Shown: in pieces, positions 5,968 to 12,323 of the stretch
How the letters are laid out: each line of letters starts with the position of its first letter
Position numbering within the stretch: the stretch's first letter is position 1
Assembly (NCBI GenBank): GCA_045133915.1
Contig: JBGUUX010000039.1
Span: 1-16,122, forward strand
From: RGIG7300 sp045133915
GTDB taxonomy: Bacteria; Bacillota; Clostridia; Oscillospirales; CAG-272
DNA: 16,122 nucleotides
Direction of reading: 5' to 3'
Notes under the pieces: generated by a model
Databases searched by the model: none
What the model was told of the DNA's origin: nothing
The model's input: the letters and a program-made list of their open reading frames with translations, nothing else
Program-made: the position numbers and the translations under genes

Positions 5968-6021
5968 CTCTTTCACTCTCTTTTTTACTTTACTTAACCT
6001 AACTTATCTTATCTTAACTTG

Positions 6022-6050
6022 GGTTGCCATTTGGTTGCCGTTTGGTTGCC
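6022..6050. repeat. Three GGTTGCC copies at 11-bp period
   Basis: GGTTGCC occurs at 6022-6028, 6033-6039 and 6044-6050, each separated by four bases, in a 157-base gap between convergent genes. A pyrimidine-rich TTAACCTAACTTATCTTATC-like stretch precedes it. Its role is unknown. Confidence 0.5.
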
Positions 6051-6105
6051 GTGGACGGTTACCATCTCTATTTATATAAGGGTTATGTTACTGAAACATT
6101 CATAT

Positions 6106-6138
6106 AAAAAACAAGGCTGATTTTTTAGCCTTGTTTTT
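6106..6138 (-). terminator. Terminator of the TetR operon
   Basis: A 12-bp stem, AAAAACAAGGCT near 6107-6118 and AGCCTTGTTTTT at 6127-6138, with T-runs on both sides. The last codons and stop of the TetR gene form one arm. Confidence 0.8.
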
Positions 6139-6733
6139 CTGTCAGTATGCCGTAACGTCCGTATATACAGATCGATATTATTTTCGCTATCTCATCCGTT
6201 GACCTTGAACAGTCCTCTCTCAGCCATTGCAGGATAATAGCGTTTATACCGTTGAGATAATACGTCATTACGTATTTTCTGTCATCCAATGGATAACCAA
6301 ATCTGTCAAGAATAGGGTTAAACACGTTTTCAAACATCTTTTTGTACACGTCTTCAAATCCCAATATTTTGTTGTGGGCAAGAGCGGTGACAAACACACG
6401 TTTGTGGTCTCTTATATAGGACAGATAAGGAGTAAGATATTTGTCACTTATAAACATCAGCTCGTTAAGCTCGCAATCCTTAAGCTCAAGCGCCACGGCA
6501 CGTGTATCTGTGGAAAAATATGATAGAAAATCATCCAGCAGATACCTTGATGCCTCCTCAAGCAGCTCACCGATGTTTTCGTAGTGAAGATAAAAGGTAG
6601 AACGGTTAACTCCTGCTAGAGAACACACCTCGCTTACGCTGATATATTCTATCGACTTCTTTTCCAACAGAGATATAAGTGCCAAGTCCATTTTGATAGC
6701 CGTGTTAAAGTATTTACTTTCGGATCTGTTCAC
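6125..6733 (-). CDS. TetR/AcrR-family transcriptional regulator
   Basis: A protein of 202 residues. I take the GTG complementing 6731-6733 as the start because AGGAGG (complement of 6741-6746) is 7 bases before it; the next methionine, residue 15, has no such site. The N-terminal TetR DNA-binding domain is clear: helix 1 at about 8-24, and the helix-turn-helix ISVSEVCSLAGVNRSTFYLHY at 31-51, followed by helix 4 GELLEEASRYL. The remaining 130 residues are all-helical with many aromatics, as in a ligand-binding and dimerisation domain; the ligand is unknown. It is the second gene of an operon, 23 bases after a small membrane protein, so it probably represses its own operon. Confidence 0.9.
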   Translation of the reverse strand: MNRSESKYFNTAIKMDLALISLLEKKSIEYISVSEVCSLAGVNRSTFYLHYENIGELLEEASRYLLDDFLSYFSTDTRAVALELKDCELNELMFISDKYLTPYLSYIRDHKRVFVTALAHNKILGFEDVYKKMFENVFNPILDRFGYPLDDRKYVMTYYLNGINAIILQWLREDCSRSTDEIAKIISICIYGRYGILTEKQG

Positions 6734-6756
6734 CTTTCCACCTCCTGACAGTGTGC

Positions 6757-7107
6757 TTATTTTTCTGCTATTTCACGGGCGAGCTGTACGATCTCGTAAG
6801 CGTATTTTGCCTTGCCCTTTTCCAAAAGTCTTTTGTAGATAGGGTAGTTTACCGAGCAGCCTGCGAAACCGATAATGCCTAAAACAATGCCTAACACCAT
6901 TGCCGCAGCGCCGCTGCCGATAACCTGCATTGCAAGGCTCATTCCAAGACCTGCCACAAGGCAGGAAACTATACCGAAGGTATAGGTAAATACCGTTGCG
7001 GGGAGCTTTGCCTTAGCGTCAAGCTTTTTTAAGGCGATTATCTTAGAGTTGTCCTTGGGAGCATAGTCCTTTGCTATAGATTCTGCATAGATCTTGTCTG
7101 TGTTCAT
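6757..7107 (-). CDS. Conserved small membrane protein with two transmembrane helices
   Basis: A protein of 116 residues. The start is the ATG complementing 7105-7107, with AGGAGG (complement of 7116-7121) 8 bases upstream; a longer frame to 7197 would cover the promoter. A hydrophilic N-terminus (MNTDKIYAESIAKDYAPKDN) leads to two hydrophobic helices at about 37-60 and 66-86. A basic amphipathic tail, NYPIYKRLLEKGKAKYAYEI, follows. I recall close relatives throughout Clostridia that automated pipelines label dihydropteridine reductase. Nothing here supports a reductase: there is no Rossmann turn and the protein is too small. It precedes a TetR gene in the same operon, an arrangement often seen for envelope stress or efflux-related loci, but its function is unknown. 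Confidence 0.8.
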   Translation of the reverse strand: MNTDKIYAESIAKDYAPKDNSKIIALKKLDAKAKLPATVFTYTFGIVSCLVAGLGMSLAMQVIGSGAAAMVLGIVLGIIGFAGCSVNYPIYKRLLEKGKAKYAYEIVQLAREIAEK

Positions 7108-7137
7108 TTTAAATTCCTCCTGTGATTTTGTGATTAT

Positions 7138-7166
7138 ATTATACGGTACTTCATAGGGGGATTGAA
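7138..7166 (-). promoter_or_regulatory. Promoter of the membrane protein/TetR operon
   Basis: Minus-strand TATAAT (complement of 7138-7143) with a weak -35 TTCAAT (complement of 7161-7166) at 17 bp. A second TATAAT overlaps at 7133-7138. Confidence 0.5.
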
Positions 7167-7260
7167 CAACAACGGCAAAGTGAAATGTTGATTTCAAGCT
7201 CTTTCTGTATTGATTTTATCAGCGAGAGGTATTTTTGTCAATTGTGGGTGGCACTCTCAT

Positions 7261-7364
7261 TTTGTTTTCTTTTCTTTTATTTTCTTTTCTTTTATTTGTG
7301 TACTTTCCGTCACGGAAACCGGGGTTTCTTCTCCGTAAACTCGGGTTAACGGTACGGAAAGTAC
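7261..7364. repeat. Polypyrimidine stretch and nested inverted repeats
   Basis: The gap 7167-7429 holds no convincing gene. It has a T/C-only run at about 7265-7296 with repeating CTTTT units. After it, TTTCCGT-C-ACGGAAA (7304-7318) is a tight hairpin, and GTACTTTCCGT (7300-7310) can instead pair with ACGGAAAGTAC (7354-7364). The two structures are mutually exclusive. Its role is unknown. Confidence 0.5.
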
Positions 7365-7398
7365 AGTTAAACGGGTATTTCTGCTGCAGAAATAAAAA

Positions 7399-7418
7399 AT
7401 GTTGCATTAATGCAACAT
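7399..7418. repeat. Perfect 20-bp palindrome
   Basis: ATGTTGCATT and its exact reverse complement meet with no spacer. A near-copy with one change lies at 8922-8939, so this is a dispersed repeat. Confidence 0.7.
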
Positions 7419-7424
7419 CGACAA

Positions 7425-7455
7425 CAAAAAAGCAAGGCATTTTCGGCCTTGCTTT
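7425..7455 (-). terminator. Terminator of the 138-residue hypothetical gene
   Basis: A 10-bp stem, AAAGCAAGGC at 7429-7438 with GCCTTGCTTT at 7446-7455. On the minus strand it is followed by T6, 14 bases after the stop codon. Confidence 0.8.
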
Positions 7456-7468
7456 ATGGTTTGTTGGG

Positions 7469-7885
7469 TTAACGGTTCTTGAATTGATGTAAATACAATT
7501 TGCCGTCTCTGTATTCAACCAACATTACGTGACAGACAGAGGTTTCGTTTTTAGTCATCATTTCGCTGTAAAAATCCAAGTACAGCTTTAAATATTTTTC
7601 TTCAAATTCCTGCATGATCTCTTCCGGAAAATCCTTCTTTTTCAGTACATAGAAGCTAAAGAAAGGATTTGATTCTCCGGGAGATATATACATAGACGAT
7701 ATGATCTGTCCCTTAATATTGTTTTTCAGATAGAACATATCAAAGGTGTTTTTGAAGGTGCCGTATATACGGCCGGTATGTGCAAAATTCAAGGTTACAT
7801 CGGTATCGTCAAACAGGGCTTTCGCCTTTTTCATCGAACAGGGAAAGCATTCTCCGTTATTTAACGGACGGCTTATTACTTTCAC
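7469..7885 (-). CDS. Hypothetical protein, 138 residues
   Basis: I do not recognise this protein. The likely start is the GTG complementing 7883-7885, with AGAGGTG 5-6 bases before it; the frame continues upstream but then covers the promoter. The protein opens MKVISRPLNNGECFPCSMKK, with two close cysteines (CFPC). It is mixed in secondary structure, rich in Phe and Tyr, and has an acidic helical stretch near 88-110 and a basic end (HQFKNR). No signal peptide, membrane helix or known catalytic motif is visible. It has its own strong promoter and a terminator, so it looks like a real single-gene unit. The CxxxC-like pair could bind metal or form a disulfide, but that is a guess. Confidence 0.7.
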   Translation of the reverse strand: MKVISRPLNNGECFPCSMKKAKALFDDTDVTLNFAHTGRIYGTFKNTFDMFYLKNNIKGQIISSMYISPGESNPFFSFYVLKKKDFPEEIMQEFEEKYLKLYLDFYSEMMTKNETSVCHVMLVEYRDGKLYLHQFKNR

Positions 7886-7922
7886 GGGATCACCTCTTTT
7901 GATAACTTCGATCAACACATAG

Positions 7923-7951
7923 ATTATATCACAGAAAGAAAGAGTTTTCAA
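7923..7951 (-). promoter_or_regulatory. Promoter of the 138-residue hypothetical gene
   Basis: Minus-strand TTGAAA (complement of 7946-7951), 17-bp spacer, extended -10 TGATATAAT with hexamer complementing 7923-7928. Confidence 0.75.
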
Positions 7952-7972
7952 CACTTTGCGGCTTTTGATGCT

Positions 7973-8081
7973 GAGATAGTGTCCTTAGGACAGTATCTAT
8001 TATAACAAGCTCGAGATAGAGTCCTTAGGACAGTATCATTTATAATAAGCCCGAGATAGTGTCATCAGGACATTATTTTTG
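7973..8081. repeat. Tandem 40-bp repeat, about 2.7 copies
   Basis: Copies start with GAGATA at 7973, 8013 and 8053, exactly 40 bp apart. Each carries an imperfect hairpin around GTCCTTAGGAC, flanked by GATA and TATC, and then an AT-rich TTATAAYAAG segment. The third copy is changed (GTCATCAGGAC) and cut short. A fourth, diverged copy is at 8885-8923. The array lies between two minus-strand genes, just after the SLH gene. Confidence 0.8.
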
Positions 8082-8092
8082 TTTAGAATTCT

Positions 8093-8782
8093 TTATTTTG
8101 CCAATAACAGTTGGCGGTTGGTGTTTGTGATGATAGTAACGGCTTCTGCCCGTGTACAGAGAGCTTTAGGACGGAGCATATTATTGTTGTCTCCGAACAA
8201 AAAGGGCTGCTCTGTACCCCCCATGCCGTTGTCAAGTATACACTGTACCAGTCCCGTGGCAAATTTCATTGCCTCTACGGCATAGTCCGATGTGGTGCTA
8301 TGATCGGTGAACTTATAGAAATTCTCATCTAAACACCCGTATTCTCTGTTACTGTCCTTCATATACGCTCTGTATATCACGGTGACAAGGTCCTGTCGGA
8401 TGATATATTCGCCAACACCGAATCTGTTGTTTCCTGTACCAAGCATAATAGAGTTACGGTATGCCCATTCTACGGCGTTGCAATACCAGCTTCCTGCCTT
8501 TACATCAGAGAACGAATAGGTATCGTATTTTTCATCAGCACCGCTCCAATTATAGAATATCATTGCCGCCTGTTCTCTTGTCAGAAGATCGTTTGGACGG
8601 AATTGCGTTTCACTTGTTCCGAAAACAAGGTTGTTTTTGTATGCCCGGCTGATGCTGTCGTAATACCAAGCGGTTTCTTTTACATCGGTGAAGGGAAGCT
8701 GTCCGTCGTTTGCAGAAATGTAAAATGCAAATGACGAAATCAGTACAGCGACGGTTAAAATAACGGTTATTGATCTTTTCAT
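8093..8782 (-). CDS. Secreted protein with three S-layer homology (SLH) repeats
   Basis: A protein of 229 residues. I choose the ATG complementing 8780-8782, with GGGAGG (complement of 8790-8795) 7 bases upstream; a TTG two codons earlier is too close to that site. Residues 1-24 form a signal peptide (MKRS, hydrophobic core, FYISA before the likely cut). Three SLH units follow: about 31-80 (FTDVKETAWYYDSISRAYKN with FRPNDLLTREQAA), 91-140 (FSDVKAGSWYCNAVEWAYRN), and a longer, more diverged third at 159-220 ending in RPKALCTRAEAVTII. SLH triads bind pyruvylated secondary cell-wall polymers and hold proteins on the surface. There is no further domain, so this is an anchor module alone, or a short wall-associated protein. 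No clear promoter is seen. Confidence 0.9.
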   Translation of the reverse strand: MKRSITVILTVAVLISSFAFYISANDGQLPFTDVKETAWYYDSISRAYKNNLVFGTSETQFRPNDLLTREQAAMIFYNWSGADEKYDTYSFSDVKAGSWYCNAVEWAYRNSIMLGTGNNRFGVGEYIIRQDLVTVIYRAYMKDSNREYGCLDENFYKFTDHSTTSDYAVEAMKFATGLVQCILDNGMGGTEQPFLFGDNNNMLRPKALCTRAEAVTIITNTNRQLLLAK

Positions 8783-8884
8783 TTTCAAACCTCCCCTAAG
8801 GTACTGTTTATAAGTACAAAAATAAAGTAGATTTTACTACAAGAAATTGATTTTTGGATAATGTAATCAAAGGTTACAATTTCC

Positions 8885-8923
8885 GAGATATACTCCTTAG
8901 GACTGTATTTTGTATAACGGATG
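8885..8923. repeat. Diverged single copy of the 40-bp repeat
   Basis: GAGATATACTCCTTAGGACT and a following TATAA-rich segment match the units at 7973-8081, with several changes. Confidence 0.65.
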
Positions 8924-8939
8924 TTGCATTAGTGCAACA
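8922..8939. repeat. Near-perfect palindrome, second copy
   Basis: TGTTGCATTAGTGCAACA differs from the palindrome at 7399-7418 by one base, which breaks a single central pair. Confidence 0.65.
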
Positions 8940-8941
8940 CG

Positions 8942-9025
8942 GTGATATGATCTGCCTTACGGCAGATGCGATATGCCTGCGGCGCGATATGTACAATGTA
9001 CGCGATATTTCTTGCGAAGCGATAA
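8942..9025. repeat. Linker-hairpin array (GCGATAT linkers)
   Basis: Constant 7-base linkers GTGATAT (8942-8948), GCGATAT (8968-8974, 8984-8990, 9002-9008) and GCGATAA (9019-9025) alternate exactly with self-complementary inserts: ATCTGCC-TTAC-GGCAGAT (8950-8967), GCC-TGC-GGC, GTAC-AAT-GTAC and TTC-TTGC-GAA. The plan is the same as at 1255-1420, with a different linker sequence. Confidence 0.75.
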
Positions 9026-9028
9026 AAA

Positions 9029-9224
9029 GCCTTCCCCTAAGGGGAAGGGGGACCATCGAAGATGGTGGATGAGGTGTACATCATACCGATAAACTGACAG
9101 TAATAAAAACTATACTAAACTGTATCTTCACACAATTTATAATTATTATGTATCCTGTATATCATTTGGTGATGCTCTCCTCATCCACCGCCAAGGGCGG
9201 TCCCCCTTCTCCGCTGGAGAAGGC
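9029..9224. repeat. Inverted pair of double-hairpin arms (MITE-like)
   Basis: The left arm is 9029-9074; the right arm, inverted, is 9179-9224. Both read GCCTTC, a hairpin, GAAGGGGGACC, a second hairpin, then GGTGGATGAGG. The first hairpin is CCCC-TAA-GGGG on the left and CTCC-AGC-GGAG on the right; the second is ATC-GAA-GAT on the left and GCC-CTT-GGC on the right. The stems differ but still pair. The 104 bases between the arms hold no recognisable gene. Confidence 0.8.
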
Positions 9225-9239
9225 AAAAAGAAGCTTTTG

Positions 9240-9292
9240 GCAGGACACGTCCTGCACCGATAATCGGATTTAGTTAACCGTAATCCCACGGT
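9240..9292. repeat. Further small hairpins in the same gap
   Basis: GCAGGAC-AC-GTCCTGC (9240-9255), CCGAT-A-ATCGG (9257-9267) and ACCGT-AATCCC-ACGGT (9277-9292). This stretch is flanked by a 14-bp direct repeat AAAAGAAGCTTTTG at 9226-9239 and 9311-9324. Confidence 0.6.
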
Positions 9293-9317
9293 ATCACACG
9301 ATGGTAAAACAAAAGAA

Positions 9318-9344
9318 GCTTTTGACCCTTTTGGGGTCAAAAGC
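9318..9344 (-). terminator. Terminator of the asnS/aminotransferase operon
   Basis: An 11-bp stem, GCTTTTGACCC (9318-9328) with GGGTCAAAAGC (9334-9344). On the minus strand it is followed by TTCTTTTGTTTT. It lies about 60 bases after the aminotransferase stop, beyond the tandem repeat. Confidence 0.75.
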
Positions 9345-9347
9345 CTC

Positions 9348-9412
9348 ATTAATTCTGCATTCTGCATTAATTCTGCACTCTGCATTAATTCTGCACTCTG
9401 CATTAATTATGC
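9348..9412. repeat. 18-bp tandem repeat overlapping the aminotransferase stop codon
   Basis: ATTAATTCTGCAYTCTGC units start at 9348, 9366 and 9384, with a partial fourth at 9402. The fourth copy contains the stop codon (complement of 9407-9409). A related CTCTGCACTCTACACTCTGC string is at 12270-12291. Confidence 0.85.
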
Positions 9413-10690
9413 GTTCAGCATCTTCTCCGCCGCTGCACGCTTGGTACAAAGCGCAAGCGCCTCGCTTGCGAGTTTAAGCTCATCAAGGGGAGGGAAGGTA
9501 GGAGCGATACGGAGGTTCTTGTCCTCGGGATCCTTGCCATAGGGGAAGGTCGCGCCTGCGGGGGTGAGGTTTACACCAAGCTCGCACATCATCTCGTATA
9601 CACGCTTTGCGGTACCGGGGAGAACGTCAAGGGAGATAAAGTAACCGCCCTCGGGCTTGGACCAGTTTGCAATACCTAAGCCTGTAAGCTCACGGGTAAG
9701 AACCTCGTCAACCATACGGAACTTGGGAGCGATGATAGCTGCGTGCTTTTCCATATGGCGAAGAATGCCTTCCAGATTGCCGAAGTATTTAACGTGACGC
9801 ATCTGGTTGAGCTTGTCGTGACCGATGGTCTGAACGGTAAGGATCTTCTTGATAGCGTCAATGTTGTGCTTGGAGGATGCGATAACCGCAAGACCTGAAC
9901 CGGGGAAGGAAATCTTGGAGGTAGAGGTAAATACGTACGCCATATTGTCGTTGCCGTACTTAGCGCACTCCTTGATGATGGAGGGCTGCTTGGGAGCACC
10001 CGAGTAGAGGGAGTGGATGATATAAGCATCGTCCCAGAAGATACGGAAATCCTTTGCCGCAGGCTTCATGGAAGCAAGACGGCTGATAACCTCGTCAGAG
10101 AAGATAACGCCTGTAGGGTTAGAGTACTTGGGTACGCACCAGATACCCTTGATAGAAGCGTCCTCGGAAACCAGCTTTTCAACTGTATCCATATCGGGAC
10201 CGTCTTCCTTCATCTCAACGGTGATCATCTCGATGCCCATCTTCTCGCAGATAGAGAAGTGTCTGTCATAGCCGGGAGCGGGGCAGAGGAACTTGATCTT
10301 GCCCTGAACCGCCCAAGGTGTAGAGCCCTCATCTTCAACACCAAAGATCATATTTCTTGCAAAGGTGTCGAACATAAGGTTAAGGGATGAGTTACCGCCG
10401 ATAATAAGGTTGTCGGCAGGTATGTCAAGAAGCTCGGCAAAGATAGCCTTTGCTTCGGGGATACCGTCAAGAACGCCGTAGTTACGGCAGTCGGTACCGC
10501 CCTCGGTCTTGCAGTCCTCCTTATCAGAGAGGATGCCCAGCATTTCCATGGTCAGGTTAAGCTGATCTTTGTCAAGGATACCTCTTGCCATATTGAGCTT
10601 GAGGTTTTTTGCCTTTAATTCGTTAAATTCGTTGTCAAGTGCTGCCTTGGTAGCTTCAAGCTGGGCAGCGGAAAGCTGTGTATATTCCAT
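9407..10690 (-). CDS. Aspartate aminotransferase, PLP fold type I, class Ic-like
   Basis: A protein of 427 residues. It matches, by memory of its motifs, the bacterial aspartate aminotransferase group typified by the Corynebacterium enzyme (Asp_aminotransf, PF12897). These enzymes exchange the amino group between aspartate and 2-oxoglutarate. Visible blocks are CRNYGVLDGIPEAK (68-81), GGNSSLNLMFD (98-108), FLCPAPGYDRHF (134-145), IKGIWCVPKYSNPTG (180-194), FWDDAY (218-223), and TSTSKISFPGSG (255-266), in which K259 is the expected PLP lysine. LRIAPTFPP near the C-terminus supplies the substrate arginine. FWDDAY replaces the more usual WDNAY. The ATG complements 10688-10690; its GGAG is 12 bases away, a weak site. 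It lies 17 bases after asnS, so it is second in that operon. Confidence 0.88.
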   Translation of the reverse strand: MEYTQLSAAQLEATKAALDNEFNELKAKNLKLNMARGILDKDQLNLTMEMLGILSDKEDCKTEGGTDCRNYGVLDGIPEAKAIFAELLDIPADNLIIGGNSSLNLMFDTFARNMIFGVEDEGSTPWAVQGKIKFLCPAPGYDRHFSICEKMGIEMITVEMKEDGPDMDTVEKLVSEDASIKGIWCVPKYSNPTGVIFSDEVISRLASMKPAAKDFRIFWDDAYIIHSLYSGAPKQPSIIKECAKYGNDNMAYVFTSTSKISFPGSGLAVIASSKHNIDAIKKILTVQTIGHDKLNQMRHVKYFGNLEGILRHMEKHAAIIAPKFRMVDEVLTRELTGLGIANWSKPEGGYFISLDVLPGTAKRVYEMMCELGVNLTPAGATFPYGKDPEDKNLRIAPTFPPLDELKLASEALALCTKRAAAEKMLNA

Positions 10691-10707
10691 CTATTATAAT
10701 AACTCCA

Positions 10708-12102
10708 TTAGAAATCTGCGTTGCCTGTTGTACGGGGGAAGGACTGTACGTCGCGGATGTTGGATATACCGGTAACGTACATAATAAGTCTCTCAAAGCC
10801 GAGACCGAAGCCTGCGTGCTTTGCACCGCCAAAGCGGCGAAGGTCAACGTACCACTTGTAGTCCTCTTCGTTAAGGCCGAACTTAGTGAGGGACTCAAGA
10901 AGAACGTCAAGTCTCTCTTCTCTCTGAGAACCGCCAACCAGCTCACCAACACCGGGAACAAGAAGGTCCATAGCTGCAACGGTCTTCTGGTCGTCGTTGA
11001 CACGCATATAGAACGCCTTGATATCACGGGGCCAGTCGGTAACAAATACGGGCTTGCCGTAAACCTTTTCGGTAAGGTATCTCTCGTGCTCGGTCTGGAG
11101 GTCCATACCCCACTCTGCGGGATAATCAAAGTTCTCGCCGGACTTCTGGAGGATATCAACAGCCTCTGTGTAGGTAACGCGTGCAAAGTCGCTGTTTACG
11201 ATATTGTTCAGTCTGTCAAGGAGAGTGTTGTCCATAAACTTATTGAAGAACTCAAGCTCTGTGGGGCAGTTCTCCATGATATAACCGATAACGTACTTGA
11301 GCATCTTTTCGCAGAGCTCCATATCGTCGCAAAGGTCTGCAAACGCCATCTCGGGCTCCATCATCCAGAACTCAGCTGCATGACGGGGTGTGTTGGAGTT
11401 CTCTGCACGGAAGGTGGGACCGAAGGTGTAAACGTTAGCGAACGCCATAGCGTAGCACTCTACGTTGAGCTGACCGGAAACAGTCAGGTTAGCGGACTTG
11501 CCGAAGAAGTCCTGAGAGTAGTCGATCTCGCCATCCTCGGTACGGGGAGGATTGTCCATATCAAGGGTGGTGATACGGAACATCTCGCCTGCGCCCTCAC
11601 AGTCGGAAGCTGTGATGATGGGGGTGTGTACGTATACAAAGTTGTTCTCTGCAAAGAACTTGTGGATACCCTGTGCCGCAACAGAGCGAACACGGAATAC
11701 TGCGTTAAAGGTATTGGTACGGGGACGGAGATGCGCTATGGTACGAAGGAACTCCATAGAATGTCTCTTCTTCTGGAGAGGATATTCGGGCACGGATGTA
11801 CCTGTAATCTCTACAGCCTCTGCCTTAAGCTCAAAGGGCTGCTTTGCCTCGGGGGTAAGCTCAAGTGTACCCTCACAAACAAAGGATGCGCCTACGTTCT
11901 GCTTAGCTACGTCCTTATAGTTTTCTAACTTTGCGTCCTCAAAAACTACCTGCAGACAGGGAAAGGTGGAACCGTCGTTAAGCTCGATAAAGCCAAAGAC
12001 GTTGGATGCACGGATGGAACGCGCCCATCCTGCAACGGTGATCTTCTGTCCTGCATATTTTTCGGGGGAAGCAAACAGTTCTTTAATTGTAACTCGCTTC
12101 AT
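10708..12102 (-). CDS. asnS: Asparaginyl-tRNA synthetase
   Basis: A protein of 464 residues, the normal length. The ATG complements 12100-12102 with AAAGGAG (complement of 12112-12118) upstream. Residues about 1-105 are the OB-fold anticodon-binding domain (ITVAGWARSIRAS, FGFIELNDGS). The class II catalytic core follows, with the motif 2 region FGPTFRAENSNTPRHAAEFW (227-246) and motif 3 GFGLGFERLIMYVTGISNIR (431-450). The AxNSNTPRHAAEFWMMEPE block separates AsnRS from the related AspRS. The enzyme charges tRNA-Asn with asparagine in the cytoplasm. It is the first gene of an operon with an aspartate aminotransferase, which may supply the amino-acid side of the same pathway. No T-box-like leader is evident: only about 40 bases separate promoter and start. 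Confidence 0.96.
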   Translation of the reverse strand: MKRVTIKELFASPEKYAGQKITVAGWARSIRASNVFGFIELNDGSTFPCLQVVFEDAKLENYKDVAKQNVGASFVCEGTLELTPEAKQPFELKAEAVEITGTSVPEYPLQKKRHSMEFLRTIAHLRPRTNTFNAVFRVRSVAAQGIHKFFAENNFVYVHTPIITASDCEGAGEMFRITTLDMDNPPRTEDGEIDYSQDFFGKSANLTVSGQLNVECYAMAFANVYTFGPTFRAENSNTPRHAAEFWMMEPEMAFADLCDDMELCEKMLKYVIGYIMENCPTELEFFNKFMDNTLLDRLNNIVNSDFARVTYTEAVDILQKSGENFDYPAEWGMDLQTEHERYLTEKVYGKPVFVTDWPRDIKAFYMRVNDDQKTVAAMDLLVPGVGELVGGSQREERLDVLLESLTKFGLNEEDYKWYVDLRRFGGAKHAGFGLGFERLIMYVTGISNIRDVQSFPRTTGNADF

Positions 12103-12143
12103 TTTCTATATCTCCTTTGGGTGGATTGGCATAATAATGTACT

Positions 12144-12172
12144 ATTATATAATATATTTTCCAAAATTACAA
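12144..12172 (-). promoter_or_regulatory. Promoter of asnS operon
   Basis: Minus-strand TTGTAA (complement of 12167-12172), 17-bp spacer, TATAAT (complement of 12144-12149). Confidence 0.75.
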
Positions 12173-12187
12173 TAGGTTATTTAGAAA

Positions 12188-12219
<32 letters not shown>

Positions 12220-12225
12220 AAAGGA

Positions 12226-12255
12226 AGATTTTTGCACCTTTGGGTGCAAAAATCT
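12226..12255. repeat. 13-bp perfect hairpin
   Basis: AGATTTTTGCACC (12226-12238), loop TTTG, GGTGCAAAAATCT (12243-12255). It resembles a terminator stem but has no following T-run of its own, apart from those inside the stem. The string TCTGCACTCTACACTCTGCA follows it. Confidence 0.6.
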
Positions 12256-12294
12256 ACCATAAATCTTAACTCTGCACTCTACACTCTGCATTCA

Positions 12295-12322
12295 AAAAAG
12301 GCACTCTCACGAGTGCCTTTTT
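12295..12322 (-). terminator. Terminator of the PpiC foldase gene
   Basis: A 12-bp stem, AAAAAGGCACTC (12295-12306) with GAGTGCCTTTTT (12311-12322), loop TCAC. It starts directly after the stop codon on the minus strand and ends in a T-run. Confidence 0.9.
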
Positions 12323-12323
12323 A

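Noticed and set aside
8942..9292. Integron or attC-like array
   Set aside because: There is no integrase, no gene cassettes between hairpins, and the hairpins are too short for attC sites.
9146..9403. Minus-strand open frame beginning with repeated MQSAELMQ
   Set aside because: It is a translation of the 18-bp tandem repeat, a terminator and hairpins; it has no ribosome site.
10678..11928. Long plus-strand open frame of 416 codons opposite asnS
   Set aside because: It is the antisense of asnS, which has all class II synthetase motifs, a promoter and a ribosome site; the frame has none of these.
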